Source: Panicum virgatum (Eukaryota; Streptophyta; Magnoliopsida; Poales; Poaceae). From it: 64,000 bases of DNA. Where the stretch lies: contig NC_053150.1 of assembly GCF_016808335.1 (NCBI RefSeq), forward strand, positions 47,209,607 to 47,273,606. The letters run 5' to 3'. Within the stretch, counting starts at the first letter, position 1. Each line of letters starts with the position of its first letter. The notes beneath the pieces are model-generated. The model had not been told where the DNA came from. It ran no database searches and saw only the letters and a list, made by a program, of their open reading frames with translations. Position numbers and translations under genes: made by a program. Positions 34,212 through 45,880 of the stretch are shown here, piece by piece.

Positions 34212-35020
34212 ATCTTGTGCTATGGGACATACTCGACCTTCCCGCGGAAAGGCAGCGTCCACTCACCAACTCGGCTCCAGATGTTGCTCACCGTGTCCAA
34301 ACAGTAGGTGCCAGCGTTCCCAGCAGATATGAGAATGTGTGAGTTGTTGTCCCCAACCAGAGAGTAGGATGTGATCTCTCGGCGTTCCTGGCTGTACGCA
34401 TAATCACGAACGAATGGCGGTGGCGGGAGCAATTGGCAGTGCCAAGACTCGAAGGATGTCTCTGTGGGCTTGTGGTAGACAAAGGCCTCAAAATGATCGT
34501 TGTGCTGCACGCAGCGACTTGCCTCTGATCTGGGATCTCTCTCCATGACATAGAGCCTCCCACCATCGTCAGTGCTGGGGATAAACATGGAGAAGGGGTT
34601 CCACTTGGGTTTGTGGAGGCTAGGCATGGTCACCAACTGGCGGGTGTCTGCGTCGAAGAGGAAGGTGCGCCCAGCCTGGTCCACGCAGATGACCTTGCGA
34701 TCTGCAAGCGGGAAGCAGTCGATCTTCCACGCGTGGGGTTGAGCTTGAGCTCTGAAGGTGAAGGTCGGGACAGGAAGCTGAAATCTCTCCAACATGAAGG
34801 CTGCCCCATCAGGCTGTTTAATCTTCAGATTGAAGGAACAAGCAGGCTGTTTTGGAGAACCAGAGTCTTGCGCTACTGCTGATTCTGATCTGGCCCCGAT
34901 TGTTGGTGGTGGTGTCGGGTTAAAGAATTGGTGGCGCGTCAGGTCCATGCAGAGCAGCGATCTGATGCCGGGGACCGGGTTTTCCACGATCAGATTCAGA
35001 AACCGCCGCGAGAGGCCCAT

Positions 35021-35353
35021 CGTCGCTCGATCGCAAACTCCAAACTTCAAGGCTGCTAACCTTCAGACGTACTCGCCGATCTTCAAGCGCCGGACCTGAG
35101 GCATGAGGTCGGGAAGGGAAAGGGCTCAGCGGCGCTCCACAGCGCCAGGACAGAATGGCGAGACCTGAGGGCGAGGTTGGGAAGGGAAAGGCCTCCGCGG
35201 CGCCCCATAGCGCCAGAGCAGAATGGCGGCGGGCAGAAGAGAAGAGGGAGAGGGAGAGGGGAGGGAGGGGATGGGCAAAGCGAGATGTTGAGGATGCTGT
35301 ATAGGGTCTGGAGGAACCGCATGCTCTGCTTTTGTGGGCCTCGGCGACACTAA
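35021..35353. other. 5' flank of DUF1668 copy 2
   Basis: Probable promoter and leader of the minus-strand pseudogene. It contains two near-copies of an 80-90 bp GC-rich block (about 35097-35165 and 35166-35240: GACCTGAGG, GTTGGGAAGGGAAAGG, AGCGCCAG, CAGAATGGCG), a small tandem duplication. A GGGAGAGG run follows. Confidence 0.5.
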
Positions 35354-35693
35354 GGCCCTGTTTCCATCAGCTTTTTTTTAGCTCCTGTCACATAAAAAAA
35401 TCTTACTATTTAGAAATATCAAATAAAATTTATTTATAAAATCTTTTAGACAGATGAGTGCTAATTTGTGAGACGAATCTAATGAGCCTAATTAATCCAT
35501 AATTTGCTACAGTGATATTACAGTAACCATCCCCTAATTACGGATTAATATACCTCATTACATTTGTCTCGCAATTTAGCCCAAGGGTTCTGCAGTTAGT
35601 TTTGTAATCAGATTTTATTTAATATTAATAAATATCAAGATTCTCTTGAATGTGACATAGTCTAAAGTTTAGCCCCTAGAACCAAACAACCCC
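35354..35693. mobile_element. MITE, PIF/Harbinger type with TAA duplication
   Basis: A 340-bp element flanked by TAA (35351-35353, 35694-35696). The ends GGCCCTGTTT and AAACAACCCC are imperfect inverted repeats. The interior motif ACGAATCTAATGAGCCTAAT is shared with the MITE at 13866. The TAA target fits PIF/Harbinger. Confidence 0.75.
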
Positions 35694-37987
35694 TAAACGA
35701 AATGGCTCCTTAACCGTCTGTTTGGTTGGAGTGCTGGGACCAACCCGTATGGGTTCGACCCATTTTTTTTGTTTGGATAGGGGTTGGGGGAGGGATGGAG
35801 CCAACCCCAGGAGAATATACCTCCAAAATACGGGTTGGATAGGTCCGTCAAAATCTTGCGGACGGAGCCGCTCTGCCCGGGTTGGAAACGTCACACGCGA
35901 GTAAAATAACCCTCAGCCTTATCCCTTCATGCTACCCCTCTCTCTCAGCCTCCACTCGCTCGCATCTCACCAGATACCCGCTCGCGGGGCGGCCCACACC
36001 GGCACCCGCCGACCGCACGCCGCCGGCCCTGCCCGCGACCGCAGGCCTCGGAGCGCACGCCGCCGGCTGCGCGGGGGCAGGGGACCGCCTCGGACCGCAC
36101 GCCGCCGGCCCGCGCGGGGGGCAAGGGACCGGCCAGGACCACTCGCCGCCGGCTCCTTTCCAGGCCACGCCTTCCGCGCGCCTGCCCCTCCTGGACGCCG
36201 CGCTCCTGGTTGCCGGTCGCGCCCGCCCCACTAGTTGTGGCGGAACCGCCAAATTAAAACTCTCAATTAAGCGTAATGGCCGTCATTTGAACACATCGGG
36301 CGCATTAGCTTAATGGCTTAATTTGGTGATCCTTTCTCAGCCCACGTCCCGATCGAAACAACACCGATAGTCTCACGCGAAGGTGAGTGCAGATGGTACA
36401 AGCACAACAAGTACTTGAAAATACAACGACATACACAAGACTCTGCCATAAGTTTTACAAACCAAGTTTGAATATATATACATAATTTACAAACTTTACA
36501 ATACCGAAACTAAGGTTCGAGCAGAGGTAAAAGGCCTACACAACCACAAGAGTACCCCGAGGAGATCCCTAACTAAGTATCTGGATCCACCACCTCCCAT
36601 CCCTCTGCGTCCCGACGGATAAACTTAACGCAGCAGGAACAGAAGTCTACGTCTGTGTGTCCTGAAATAATGTTTCAACAAAAACCCTGAGCAACTAATA
36701 CTCAGCAAGACTTATCCGACTATGGGTATACATAGCCCACATATCTAGACATGCAAAGCTTTTTGGCTGGTAGTTAGTTTTGCGGAAAAAAGCGACTAAA
36801 GTGAATCCTTATTTTCCATATTTTAGCTCATGGTTCTATATATCTTAAACATCATCTAATGTTGGCATATCTAGAGCAATCATGGTAAGGCATATAATAA
36901 CATTCCAAGTAATCATAACCATATATCATTCATATTTCATCTCATTACTACGATGTGACGCAGTGATCAAGGTGCCCATGTCCAAGAGCGACTGGCGGTG
37001 AATCGATTCGATTTAACCTTGCAAGGTGGACCTAACCAACACGGCACGCACAGGCCCCGTCGGACCACACGCACCAACCATTCTCCTCTCCGCCTCGAAC
37101 TACAGGACCGCCCCACCAGCGTATAGTCAGCCGAGCTCAACGAGAGACCACCAAAAGTAAATACATGCATCCCAATTCTCCGCGACTACTCGACTCGCCC
37201 TAAGGGGTGGGAAGGAGTCATGTACATTCGAAGTAAGGCAGTACTGTGGCAGTCCCGCCTAAATTAATCCGGCTTAAGTGCGCTAACCATCACCGAAACG
37301 GCAACCAGGGTTAACACACACTTAAAACGGAGTAATCCGGCAGTGCTGTCGGGTAAAATCCCGATTAAACCACTTGAAATAGGATCGTCAAAGCAGTTCA
37401 GAGAATACAACATTCCGCAAATTTTTCTGTACAGAGTATAAAACTGAATTATTATTACAAACCGAGTTTGAATTCATAAAAGTATAACAGAGTTCAAGTT
37501 TGACGAAAAAAGAACGATAGTCTAGCGACGAAACCAAACGTCATGATAAAGCCCGTACATGACGTCATCCACCATAATCTCAGATGCACCACCTGAAAAA
37601 CAAAGCCACAAGCAAGGTTGAGTATACTAATACTCAGCAAGGCTTGCCCGACTAAGGGTATACTTAGCCCTTTATCTAGACATGTAAGGCTTTTGGCTTG
37701 AGGGGTTTGGTTTGCCGAAAAGCAGTAAGAGTAGATCCTTAATTGCAGGTTTTAGCTTTCAGGTTCTAGTTCAATTAGCCATTTTAGGTGAGCATCTATC
37801 CAATAGCATACATGGTGGGAAAAATTATCTTTTATCATCCAACCAACCATATTCATCATCATCATCATCATCATCTTTCACTTCTTACTCTATGTGGCAA
37901 AAGGGTTAAGCTGTCCCAAACCGTGAGAAGCGGACGATTCGAATTGAATTTATTAACCTGGCCAGGCAGACCTAACACACACATATG

Positions 37988-38853
37988 TCCAGAGGGCCGC
38001 AGCGGAGCAGAAGGCTCGGGAGGCCGAAGCGCAGGCTGCTGAGCTGCAACGCCTCCGAACAGCGCTCGAGGAGAAGGCTCGGGAAGCCAAGGTGCAGAGC
38101 GCCGAGCTACGGCGCCTCAGGACATCGCTCGAGCAACAGGAGACCGAGCTCCTCCACAAGGAGGTGGCCATTGTCGCGCTCACCGGAACCCTTCGGGAAA
38201 AGGGCGAGGCCCTCGAGGAGAAGGAGGTGGCTCTCCAGAACGTGGGGACCGCCCTCAAGGAGAAGGAAGACTCCTTGTCCTCGCTCGAAGAGGCCGCCCG
38301 AGTCCAGAGGGAGGAGGCGCAGAGGAGCATCATGGGTAAGTACCTTTGAATTTTCGTTGGTTTGTTTCTTTTCGTAGCTTACATTGATTTCCTTTGCTCA
38401 GAGCTGAGGCAGAAGGTGACGGACGAGTCCGCGGCGAAGGAAGCAGTTCACACCGCGCTCACGGTGGCACAGGCGGAATTTGCTGAGCTGGAGCAAACCG
38501 CCGTGAGCGTGTGCCAAGGGCTCGAGGGAGAGGGTGCCGTCTCGGGCAGTTCTGTGATCAGCCGCCTGCGCGCACTAGGCGGTCGGATTGCCAAACACGC
38601 CAAGAGCACCTTCCGCCTCGGTGTCCTGTGGGCCCTCACCGTGGCCTCAACACACTACCTCATGGATCTCCAGAGGGTGTCGTCGGGGTACGTCATTCCT
38701 GATGACGCTGATGCGGACGCCGCGTCGGCCATCATGGACGAAGCCGACGCAGCCGCGGAGGAGTTTGCCACAATTCTCGCCGAGAAGCTCGAAGCCGACA
38801 TCCCTCCCATTGCTGAATTTGACACCACTGAAGACCCGCAAGGGGGATGGTAG
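37988..38853 (+). pseudogene. antisense spliced coiled-coil gene of gypsy element 1, 5'-truncated
   Basis: Two exons can be read: from the breakpoint at about 37988 to 38335, and 38402 to the stop at 38853, joined by a 66-bp phase-1 intron (GTAAGT...TTTGCTCAG). The first exon is a heptad-rich coiled coil (AAELQRLRTALEEKARE, REKGEALEEKEVALQN). The second (VTDESAAKEAV, SVISRLRALGGRIAKHAKS, HYLMDLQRVSSGYVIP) is a compact domain followed by an acidic tail. It runs opposite to gag-pol, as in other Tat elements known to carry antisense open frames. Its start is lost at the left junction. A plausible poly(A) region (GAATATAAGAAAATT) follows at 38930. Function unknown. Confidence 0.7.
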
Positions 38854-39469
38854 CCTGTAGGAAATCTGGGCCTCGAAGCCCATGTAATAGATTAGTGATT
38901 ATCGTAATCACACTTTGTAATCGTATCTTATGAATATAAGAAAATTATTTTCGTTAAATCGACTGTGTGGCCCATCGATGCCTTGTGCGTTCGAGCCTTT
39001 GTTTTCTTTACTTTATTTCCGTGTTCTCGTATGCGACTTAGATAAACTTCTGCGAGGAATTTCGCGTTCATAAACAACGTAGGCGTGGGGTGGTGAGGGG
39101 GGTGCCGTATCCCGGAGGCGTAGGCGGCCCCACGACTCGGCCGGACCCATACCATAGTTGCTTATGCCTCGCGTCCGTTTTTTCCAAGTATACGTGAAGC
39201 TTAAGGACGAGACGAAAATATTTCAAAAAAATATTGGCGATTTTTGGGGACGTTCGGGGGTTCCCCCCCGTGGTGGGTTCCCCCCGTGGTAGCCCCCGAG
39301 GGAGGCTTGGCTTTGCCGAGGGTAAAGCCGAGCGTACCTCAGTGTCTGTGCGCGTCCGAGCCCTCGAGGGTCCGGAAGGTTCCCAAAAATAAACAAGTAA
39401 AGCGTGCTTCTTTATTATTTTGGGAAATCGAAAATGCGAGTACAAACGATGTACAAATAGCTCGGAATT

Positions 39470-42400
39470 CTAAGGGTAGAAGCGACGTAGCTGTTGTATG
39501 TTCCAAGCGTTGGAAAGGACCTCACCTTTTTTGTTTGCCAGCTTGTACGTGCCGGGTTTGAGCACCTCGGCAATTATGTACGGTCCTTCCCATGGCGGTG
39601 AGAGCTTGTGGTGGCCCCTGTTGTCCTGTCGAAGCCTCAACACCAAGTCCCCCTTGTTGAGGTCTCGGCGCCGGACTCTCTGCGCCTGATACCTTCGTAG
39701 AGACTGTTGGTAGCGCGCAGAGTGTAGGAGCGCCACGTCTCGAGCCACATCCACTTGGTCCAGCGAGTCCTCTCGGGCTCGCTGGTTCTGCTGCTCTTGG
39801 TATGCCTTGAGCCTCGGCGACCCGTACTCCAAGTCCGTGGGGAGTATGTCCTCGGTTCCATAGACGAGAAAGAACGGGGTGAAGCCCGTGGCTCTGCTCG
39901 GTGTCGTCCTCAGGCTCCAAATGACCGAGGGTAGCTCCGTGAGCCACCTTCGTCCAAATCTGTTCAACTTGTTGAAGATTCTTGGCTTCAGTCCCTGGAG
40001 GATCATGCCGTTGGCACGCTCCACTTGCCCGTTCATCTGTGGGTGTGCCACAGCCGACCAATCCACACGTATGTGGTAGTCATCGCAGAACGCCAGGAAC
40101 TTCTTGCCTGTGAACTGGGTGCCGTTGTCGATGATAATCGAGTTCGGATCCATTTGGAGAATTTGTCGATCGCCACCAGCAAGTGGGTGAAGCCCCCGGG
40201 CGCCTTCTGTAGCGAACCAACGAGGTCCAGCCCCCACACAGCGAAAGGCCATGTAATGTGGATGGTCTGTAGAACGTGCGTGGGGAGGTGTGTTTTTCGA
40301 GCATAGAACTGGCAACCCTCGCAGGTCCGCACGACGTTGGTGGCGTCGGCGACCGCGGTGGGCCAGTAAAAACCTTGCCGAAACGCGTTACCCACGAGGG
40401 TACGTGGTGCGGCATGGTGGCCGCAGGCACTAGCGTGGATGTCGCGGATCAGCTCCTTGCCCTCGGGGATGGGGATGCATCGCTGCAAGACACCCGAGGG
40501 ACTGCGCTTGTATAGCTCATTGTCGATTAGAACGAAGGACTTGGCCCAGCTAGCGAGGTGCCGCGCTCATGCCGCGCCTGAGCGCGGTTCGAGGGTAGGA
40601 CCCCTCGAATCATCTAGTCAAGGTACTGGATGCGCCAATCTTGCGAGGTGGGGGCCTCGTCGACTTCCATTGCTTCGGCCTCGTCCGCGGAGGTGGTCCC
40701 GAAGTCAATGTCCATGGGCTCGGCCTCGTCCGCCGGGGGATTCCCGCCGGGGGGCCCGGCGGACGAGGGGCCCAGTTCCGTTGGGTGCTTGAATTCGACG
40801 GAGGGCTTGGTGATATCGCGAGCGAAGATGTTCGGGGGGACGGTGGTCCGCCCCGATGCAATCTTGGCTAGTTCGTCGGCGTCCTCGTTATACTTGCGCG
40901 GGACATGATTGAGTTCTAGGCCATCGAACTTGTCTTCGAGGCGGCGCACTGCATTGCAGTATGCCTCCATCTTTGGGTTGTGGCAGCTAGACTCTTTCAT
41001 TACTTGGTCGATGACGAGTTGAGAGTCACCGCGCACGTCGAGGCATTTGACGCCGAGCTCGATGGCGATGCGGAGGCCACTGAGGAGGGCCTCGTACTTC
41101 GCCATATTATTAGACGCAGGGAAATGCAAGCGTATCACATACCGCATGTGTTCCCCGAGGGGTGAGAAGAAAAGGAGGCCGGGCCGGCACCGGTTTTCAT
41201 CACCGACCCGTCGAAGTACATGGTCCAGCATTCGGCCTGGATTTGCGGTGGGGGTAGCTGAGTGTCCGTCCATTCAGCCACGAAGTCAGCCAAGATTTGA
41301 GACTTGATCGCTTTGCGGGGGGCGTAGGTGAGAGTTTCTCCCATCAGCTCCACAGACCATTTGGCAATTCTACCCTCGGCTTCCCGGTTGCGGACTATCT
41401 CTCCCAAAGGGAAAGACGAGACCACGGTGATGGGATGGGCCTCGGAGTAGTGGCGCAGCTTGCGTCGAGCCAAAACCACTGCGTAGAGCAGCTTCTGAAT
41501 CTGCGGATAGCGCGTCTTAGTTTCAGACAACACCTCGCTGATGTAGTACACCGGCCGCTGGACAGGCAGAGCATGGCCCTCCTCTTGTCTTTCGACAACG
41601 ACCACCGTGCTGACCACTTGGGTCGTCACTGCTACATACAGAAAGAGGGGCTCGCCGTCCGTGGGTGGTGTGAGAATGGGGGCTTGAGTGAGCGATGCCT
41701 TCAGCCTGTCGAGGGCTTCTTGGGCTTCGGGGGTCCACGTGAAGCGCTCGGTTTTCCTCAAGAGTCGATACAGGGGTAAACCTTTCTCGCCGAGACGCGA
41801 GATGAACCGGCTGAGGGACGCTAGCCATCCCATGACCCTTTGTACCCCCTTTAGGTCTCGGATCGGTCCTATTTGTGTGATGGCCGAGACTTTGTCAGGG
41901 TTGGGTTCGATGCCCCGTTGGGAGACAATGAAGCCCAAGAGCATGCCTCGAGGCACCCCGAACACGCACTTCTCGGGGTTGAGGTTTACCCCTTTGGCCC
42001 ATAGGCAATCGAACGCGATCCTGAGATCGGCAACCAGGTCGTCTGCCTTCCTGGATTTTACAACGATATCGTCGACATATGCCTCTACTTTGCGTCCGAG
42101 ATGGTCCCCGAAAATGTGGAGCATACATCGCTGATATGTAGCTCCGGCGTTTCTGAGGCCAAAGGGCATCGTAACGTTGCAGTACATGCCAAAAGGTGTG
42201 ATAAAAGAAGTCGCGAGCTGGTCGGACTCTTTCATCTTGATTTGGTGGTAACTGGAGTAAGCATCAAGAAAGGATAAAAGTTCACACCCCGCAGTAGAAT
42301 CTACAATCTGATCAATACGTGGCAAAGGAAAGGGAACCTTCGGACATGCTTTATTTAAACTAGTGTAATCTACACACATCCTCCGGTTTCCGTTCTTTTT

Positions 42401-42658
42401 CTTCACTAATATAGGATTAGCTAGCCACTCGGGATGGAATACCTCCTTGATGAACCCGGCCGCCAGAAGTTTCTGCAACTCCTCGCCAATCGCCCGGCGC
42501 TTGAGCTCGTCAAAGCGTCGCAGGCGCTGCTTCATCGGCTTGGAGTTGGATCGGATATCAAGGGAGTGCTCGGCGACCTCCCTCGGTATGCCAGGCATGT
42601 CCGAGGGGCTCCACGCAAAGATGTCTGCGTTGGCACGGAGAAAGTCGATGAGCACCAC
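39470..42658 (-). pseudogene. gypsy element 1 pol: RT, two RNases H, integrase (decayed)
   Basis: Reverse transcriptase from 42658: FIKEVFHPEWLANPILVKKKNG, FPLPRID, MPFGLRNAGATYQRCM, catalytic YVDDIVV, then the connection and RNase H (LLYAVV). The second, archaeal-type RNase H starts MYFDGS, shifts frame near 41165, and continues ASNNMAKYEALLSGL and DSQLVIDQV to 40614. Integrase follows: zinc residues in HASACGHH and CEGCQFYARK, then DLVG, a deletion with frameshift near 40150 that removes about 25 codons, then IIIDNGTQF, VERANG and the C-terminal GPYIIAEV block to 39470. In life these would copy the RNA and insert the cDNA; here the frame is broken at least twice. Confidence 0.88.
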
Positions 42659-42826
42659 TTCCTATTTGCTGTCGAGGGTGGCGCTGATCTGCAACGTCTT
42701 GTCGTCGGAACGATCCGGATCAAGGGGCACCTTTTTGATACCCTCGGCGGGCTTGAAGCTGCCCGCGTGTCGGTGCGTGGAGTCCAAGGCCCCGCTTGCC
42801 ATTTTGTCGAGGGTGGCTGCGAGGGC

Positions 42827-45800
42827 CTAGTCCTCCACCTGAGCCTCCGCGTGCTCAACGCACTCGACGTCACACTCATAGGCATGCTCGAACGAAGAGC
42901 CGACGGTGATGACGCCCTTCGGACCCGACATCTTCAGCTTGAGGTAGGTGTAGTTGGGGATGGCCATGAACTTGGCGTAACAAGGACGGCCAAGAATGGC
43001 ATGATAGGATCCCCGAAACCCCACCACCTCAAAGGTGAGTACTTCCTTGCGGAAGTTGGCCGCCGTGCCGAAGCAGACAGGCAGATTGATCTGGCCGAGG
43101 GGTTGGATGCGCTTCCCCGGCACAACACCATGAAATGGCGACTTGCTGGGGCAAAGCTTGTTCAATCCGATCCCCATGAGCTCCAAGGTGTGGGCGTACA
43201 TGATGTTTAGGCTGCTACCTCCGTCCATGAACACCTTGGAGAAGCGAGTGTTGCCGATGATGGGGTCGACAACAAGCGGGTACCGTCCCGGGTGCTGGAC
43301 GTAGTCGGGGTGGTCCTCGCGGCTAAAGGAAATGGTATACTTTGACCAATCGAGGTTGGATGGCGTGGCCTTGGTGACGGAGAAAACTTCCCGACGCTCG
43401 CGCTTGCGCTGCCGGGAGGTCATGTTCGTCGTTGGTCCTCCAAAGATGAAGAAAGTGTTCTCCACTGGGGGGAACTCGTCATCTCCACCTTTGTTGCCAG
43501 CATCCTTTTTCCTGTCCTCGTTGCGATGCGCGATGCAGTTGTAGTACTTCTTGAGCATCTCGCATTGCTCGAGGGTGTGGTTGACTGAGCCCGTGTGGTA
43601 AGGACACGGCTTCTTAAGCATGTCGTCGAATAGGCCACCACTGCCTCGAGGTCCTTTGCGGTCCGGGGCGGCAGCGAAGGCCTCCTCGGAGTCCTCTGCC
43701 CGCCCCGATGCGCGCTGGTTCGGTGGGACTGGCTTCTTTTCCTTCCTCCCCTGCTTCTGTTTCTTGGCGGGGGCGTTGGGCTTGACGTTGCTGCCCTCCG
43801 CGGGCCTATCGTCCTTGCGCTTGCTCGGCTTGTCGTCGAAGATGGCACCAACAGCCTCCTCGCCGGCGGCGTAGTTGGTGGCGGCATCGAACAACTTGTT
43901 GGTGTTGGCTGGTCGGCTCCTCGCAAGCTCGTGCACCAGGTTCTTGCACGTCGTACCCTCGAGGAAGGCGTTGATGACCTCGACGTGGGTGACGCTGGGG
44001 AGCTCGGTGCATTGCTTGGAGAAGCGCCGCACGTAGTCGCGCAGGGACTCGTTGGGCTTCTGGCGACACCCTTTGAGGTCCCAGGAGTTCCGAGGGCGCA
44101 CGTATGTGCCCTGTAAGTTACCCACAAAGATCTTGACTAAGTCGGCCCAGTTGTGGATCTGGTCCACGGGCAAGTGCTCGAGCCACGTTCGTGTGGCATC
44201 GGCAAGGTGAAGAGGAAGGTTGCGGATGATGACCGCATCTTCCGTCGTGCCGCCTAGCTGGCACACTAGGCGGTAATCATTGAGCCAGTCTGCAGGATCG
44301 GTCTCGCCCGAGTACTTGACGAGGGTGGTAGTTTGACGAAAGCGCGGGGGAAAAGAAGTAGTTCGAATCTCCCGGCTGAACACCCGGGTGCCCGGAGGCT
44401 CCAGTGACTCACCCCTGTCGTGCTCGGGGTCGAGGCATCCACCCCGCCGAGGGGTGTACTTTCTGCCGCCGACAATGTAGCGGGCATCGCCGTCTTCGGC
44501 GTGCCCGCGTGTGTCGCGGAGCCGTTCCCTCGCGGGAGGCCTTCCGATGCGGTCGTGCACTGAGGGTGCCTTCGCACCGGGCGCCACGACTGCCTTGCCC
44601 TTCGCAGCTGGTGGAGTGTGCACCGAAGCCTCGTGGTCCTGGTGCGCAGTCCCACTGGGCTGCTCTGGGTCTTTCGAGCGCATACGAGACGCAAAGCTCT
44701 CGGCTTGCTGCATGGCAGCTTGCTCGACGAGTGCCTGTGCCTCGCGGCGCAGGTTGCATCCCGAAGGCGTCGATGGCTCGGGCATGGCTTGGAGTAGGTA
44801 GGCCGCAGCGACGAGTTTCTCGCCGGCCGTCTTCAGTTCCGGAGGTTTGTCGACGTTGTCGTTGGCCAGGATGCGCTCCCGGGCAACGCGCCTCGCCGCC
44901 TGGGCATGTGCACCATGTGCGGAGCGCTGCTGCTCGAGCGCGGTGCGCAGCTCCTGGGTCTACCGACGCTGCTCGTCGAGCTTGGCTTGGAGCTCTTTGA
45001 GCTGTGCCAGCTGTACTTGCCGTGTCGCCGAGCTTGACGAAGAAGAAGGGGCCGCAGGCAGCACCACCGGTTGGTTCGCCTGCGCGTCCACCCCGCCGTC
45101 CCCGTCATCGCCCAGGCCGTTGTCGTTTTGCTCGTCCATAAGATCTGCCATGAAGAACTCCCGAGTGGGATTGTACTCCCCCTCACTGGAGTCCTCAGAG
45201 CAGGTGAGGCAATAAGCCGTCGCAAGCTGGAACGAGCGGAATGCGTCGGGGTCGCGGACCCCAGAGTAGTCCTCGGCCTCCTCGGCCGTGAAGTTGTTCA
45301 TGAAGAAATTGATGTCGTCGGCGATTGAGCTCGCCGTTTCGGGGTAGGATTCGTCAAGAGATGACGCGATGAGGCTGCGGATCGACAAAAGGTGATGACC
45401 CGACAGATCCTCATACTCGGTAAAGCTAGTGCTGATTGAAGAGGCGTAAGTCGTAGCATTGCGCATCCCGAAGGGAAAAGGCGATGGCGAGGTCGAGCCC
45501 CCCTGGGAGGCACTGGTGCTGCAGCAGCTGATGGTGCTGGCGCAGATGGCGCCGAGGCACGTGATGACGAAGCGGTGGCCCCGTTGGCCATGATGCTGAG
45601 CTGCGACATGCCAGCCTCGACCCACACGGGGGAGCTGGGGCGTGACACACGGCGCCGCTCCGCGCGTGCTTGTCGCGAATGCTGGCCCGAGCACCTGTTG
45701 CGCTGGGCTGGTGAAGTCGGTGTGACGGGGTTGCGTCTGTTCGAGAGGAGCTGCATGAGGTAACCGTTGCCGGTTGCTCTGAACTCGAGACTCCCGAACC

Positions 45801-45880
45801 AGATCACAAATCCTGCTGGGAGTGGATCCGAAACACCCATGGGGTATGGGCTGGATCTGCTCGCCATCCCTGGAAATCAA
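42827..45880 (-). pseudogene. gypsy element 1 gag-protease
   Basis: One frame from about 45880 to 42827, interrupted by TAG at 44960-44962 where Gln would fit, and ended by TAG at 42827-42829; the same frame continues into pol after another TAG at about 42662. The N-terminal part is acidic and Ser-rich. Then the capsid region (WLNDYRLVCQLGG, HLADATRTWLEHLP, LRDYVRRFSKQCTELP), a knuckle-like CPYHTGSVNHTLEQC, and a protease-like domain with MDGGSSLNIMYA in place of the usual DTGA-type site. All three stops are compatible with CAG-to-TAG changes. Confidence 0.85.

Larger units (their letters stand above)
28613..35020 (-). pseudogene. DUF1668 family protein, copy 2, split by a copia element
   Basis: The 5' part is 35020-34212 (ATG at 35020; GLSRRFLNLIVEN, WKIDCFPLADRKVICVDQAG, FLFDADTRQ, MPSLHKPKW, SWHCQLLPPPP, AGTYCLDTVSN, WTLPFRGKVEYVP). 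The 3' part is 28999-28613 (KLWFGLSAEGHHLAAADLS, LGSGRFCIARFFE, LTGVEV, ending DTVF). Apart from the 5.2-kb copia insertion the two parts meet almost seamlessly. Next to the junction, a TAG replaces the expected Glu after YVP, so the frame is also stopped by a point mutation. The first half would encode about 265 residues ending at this stop. Function of the family is unknown. Confidence 0.82.
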
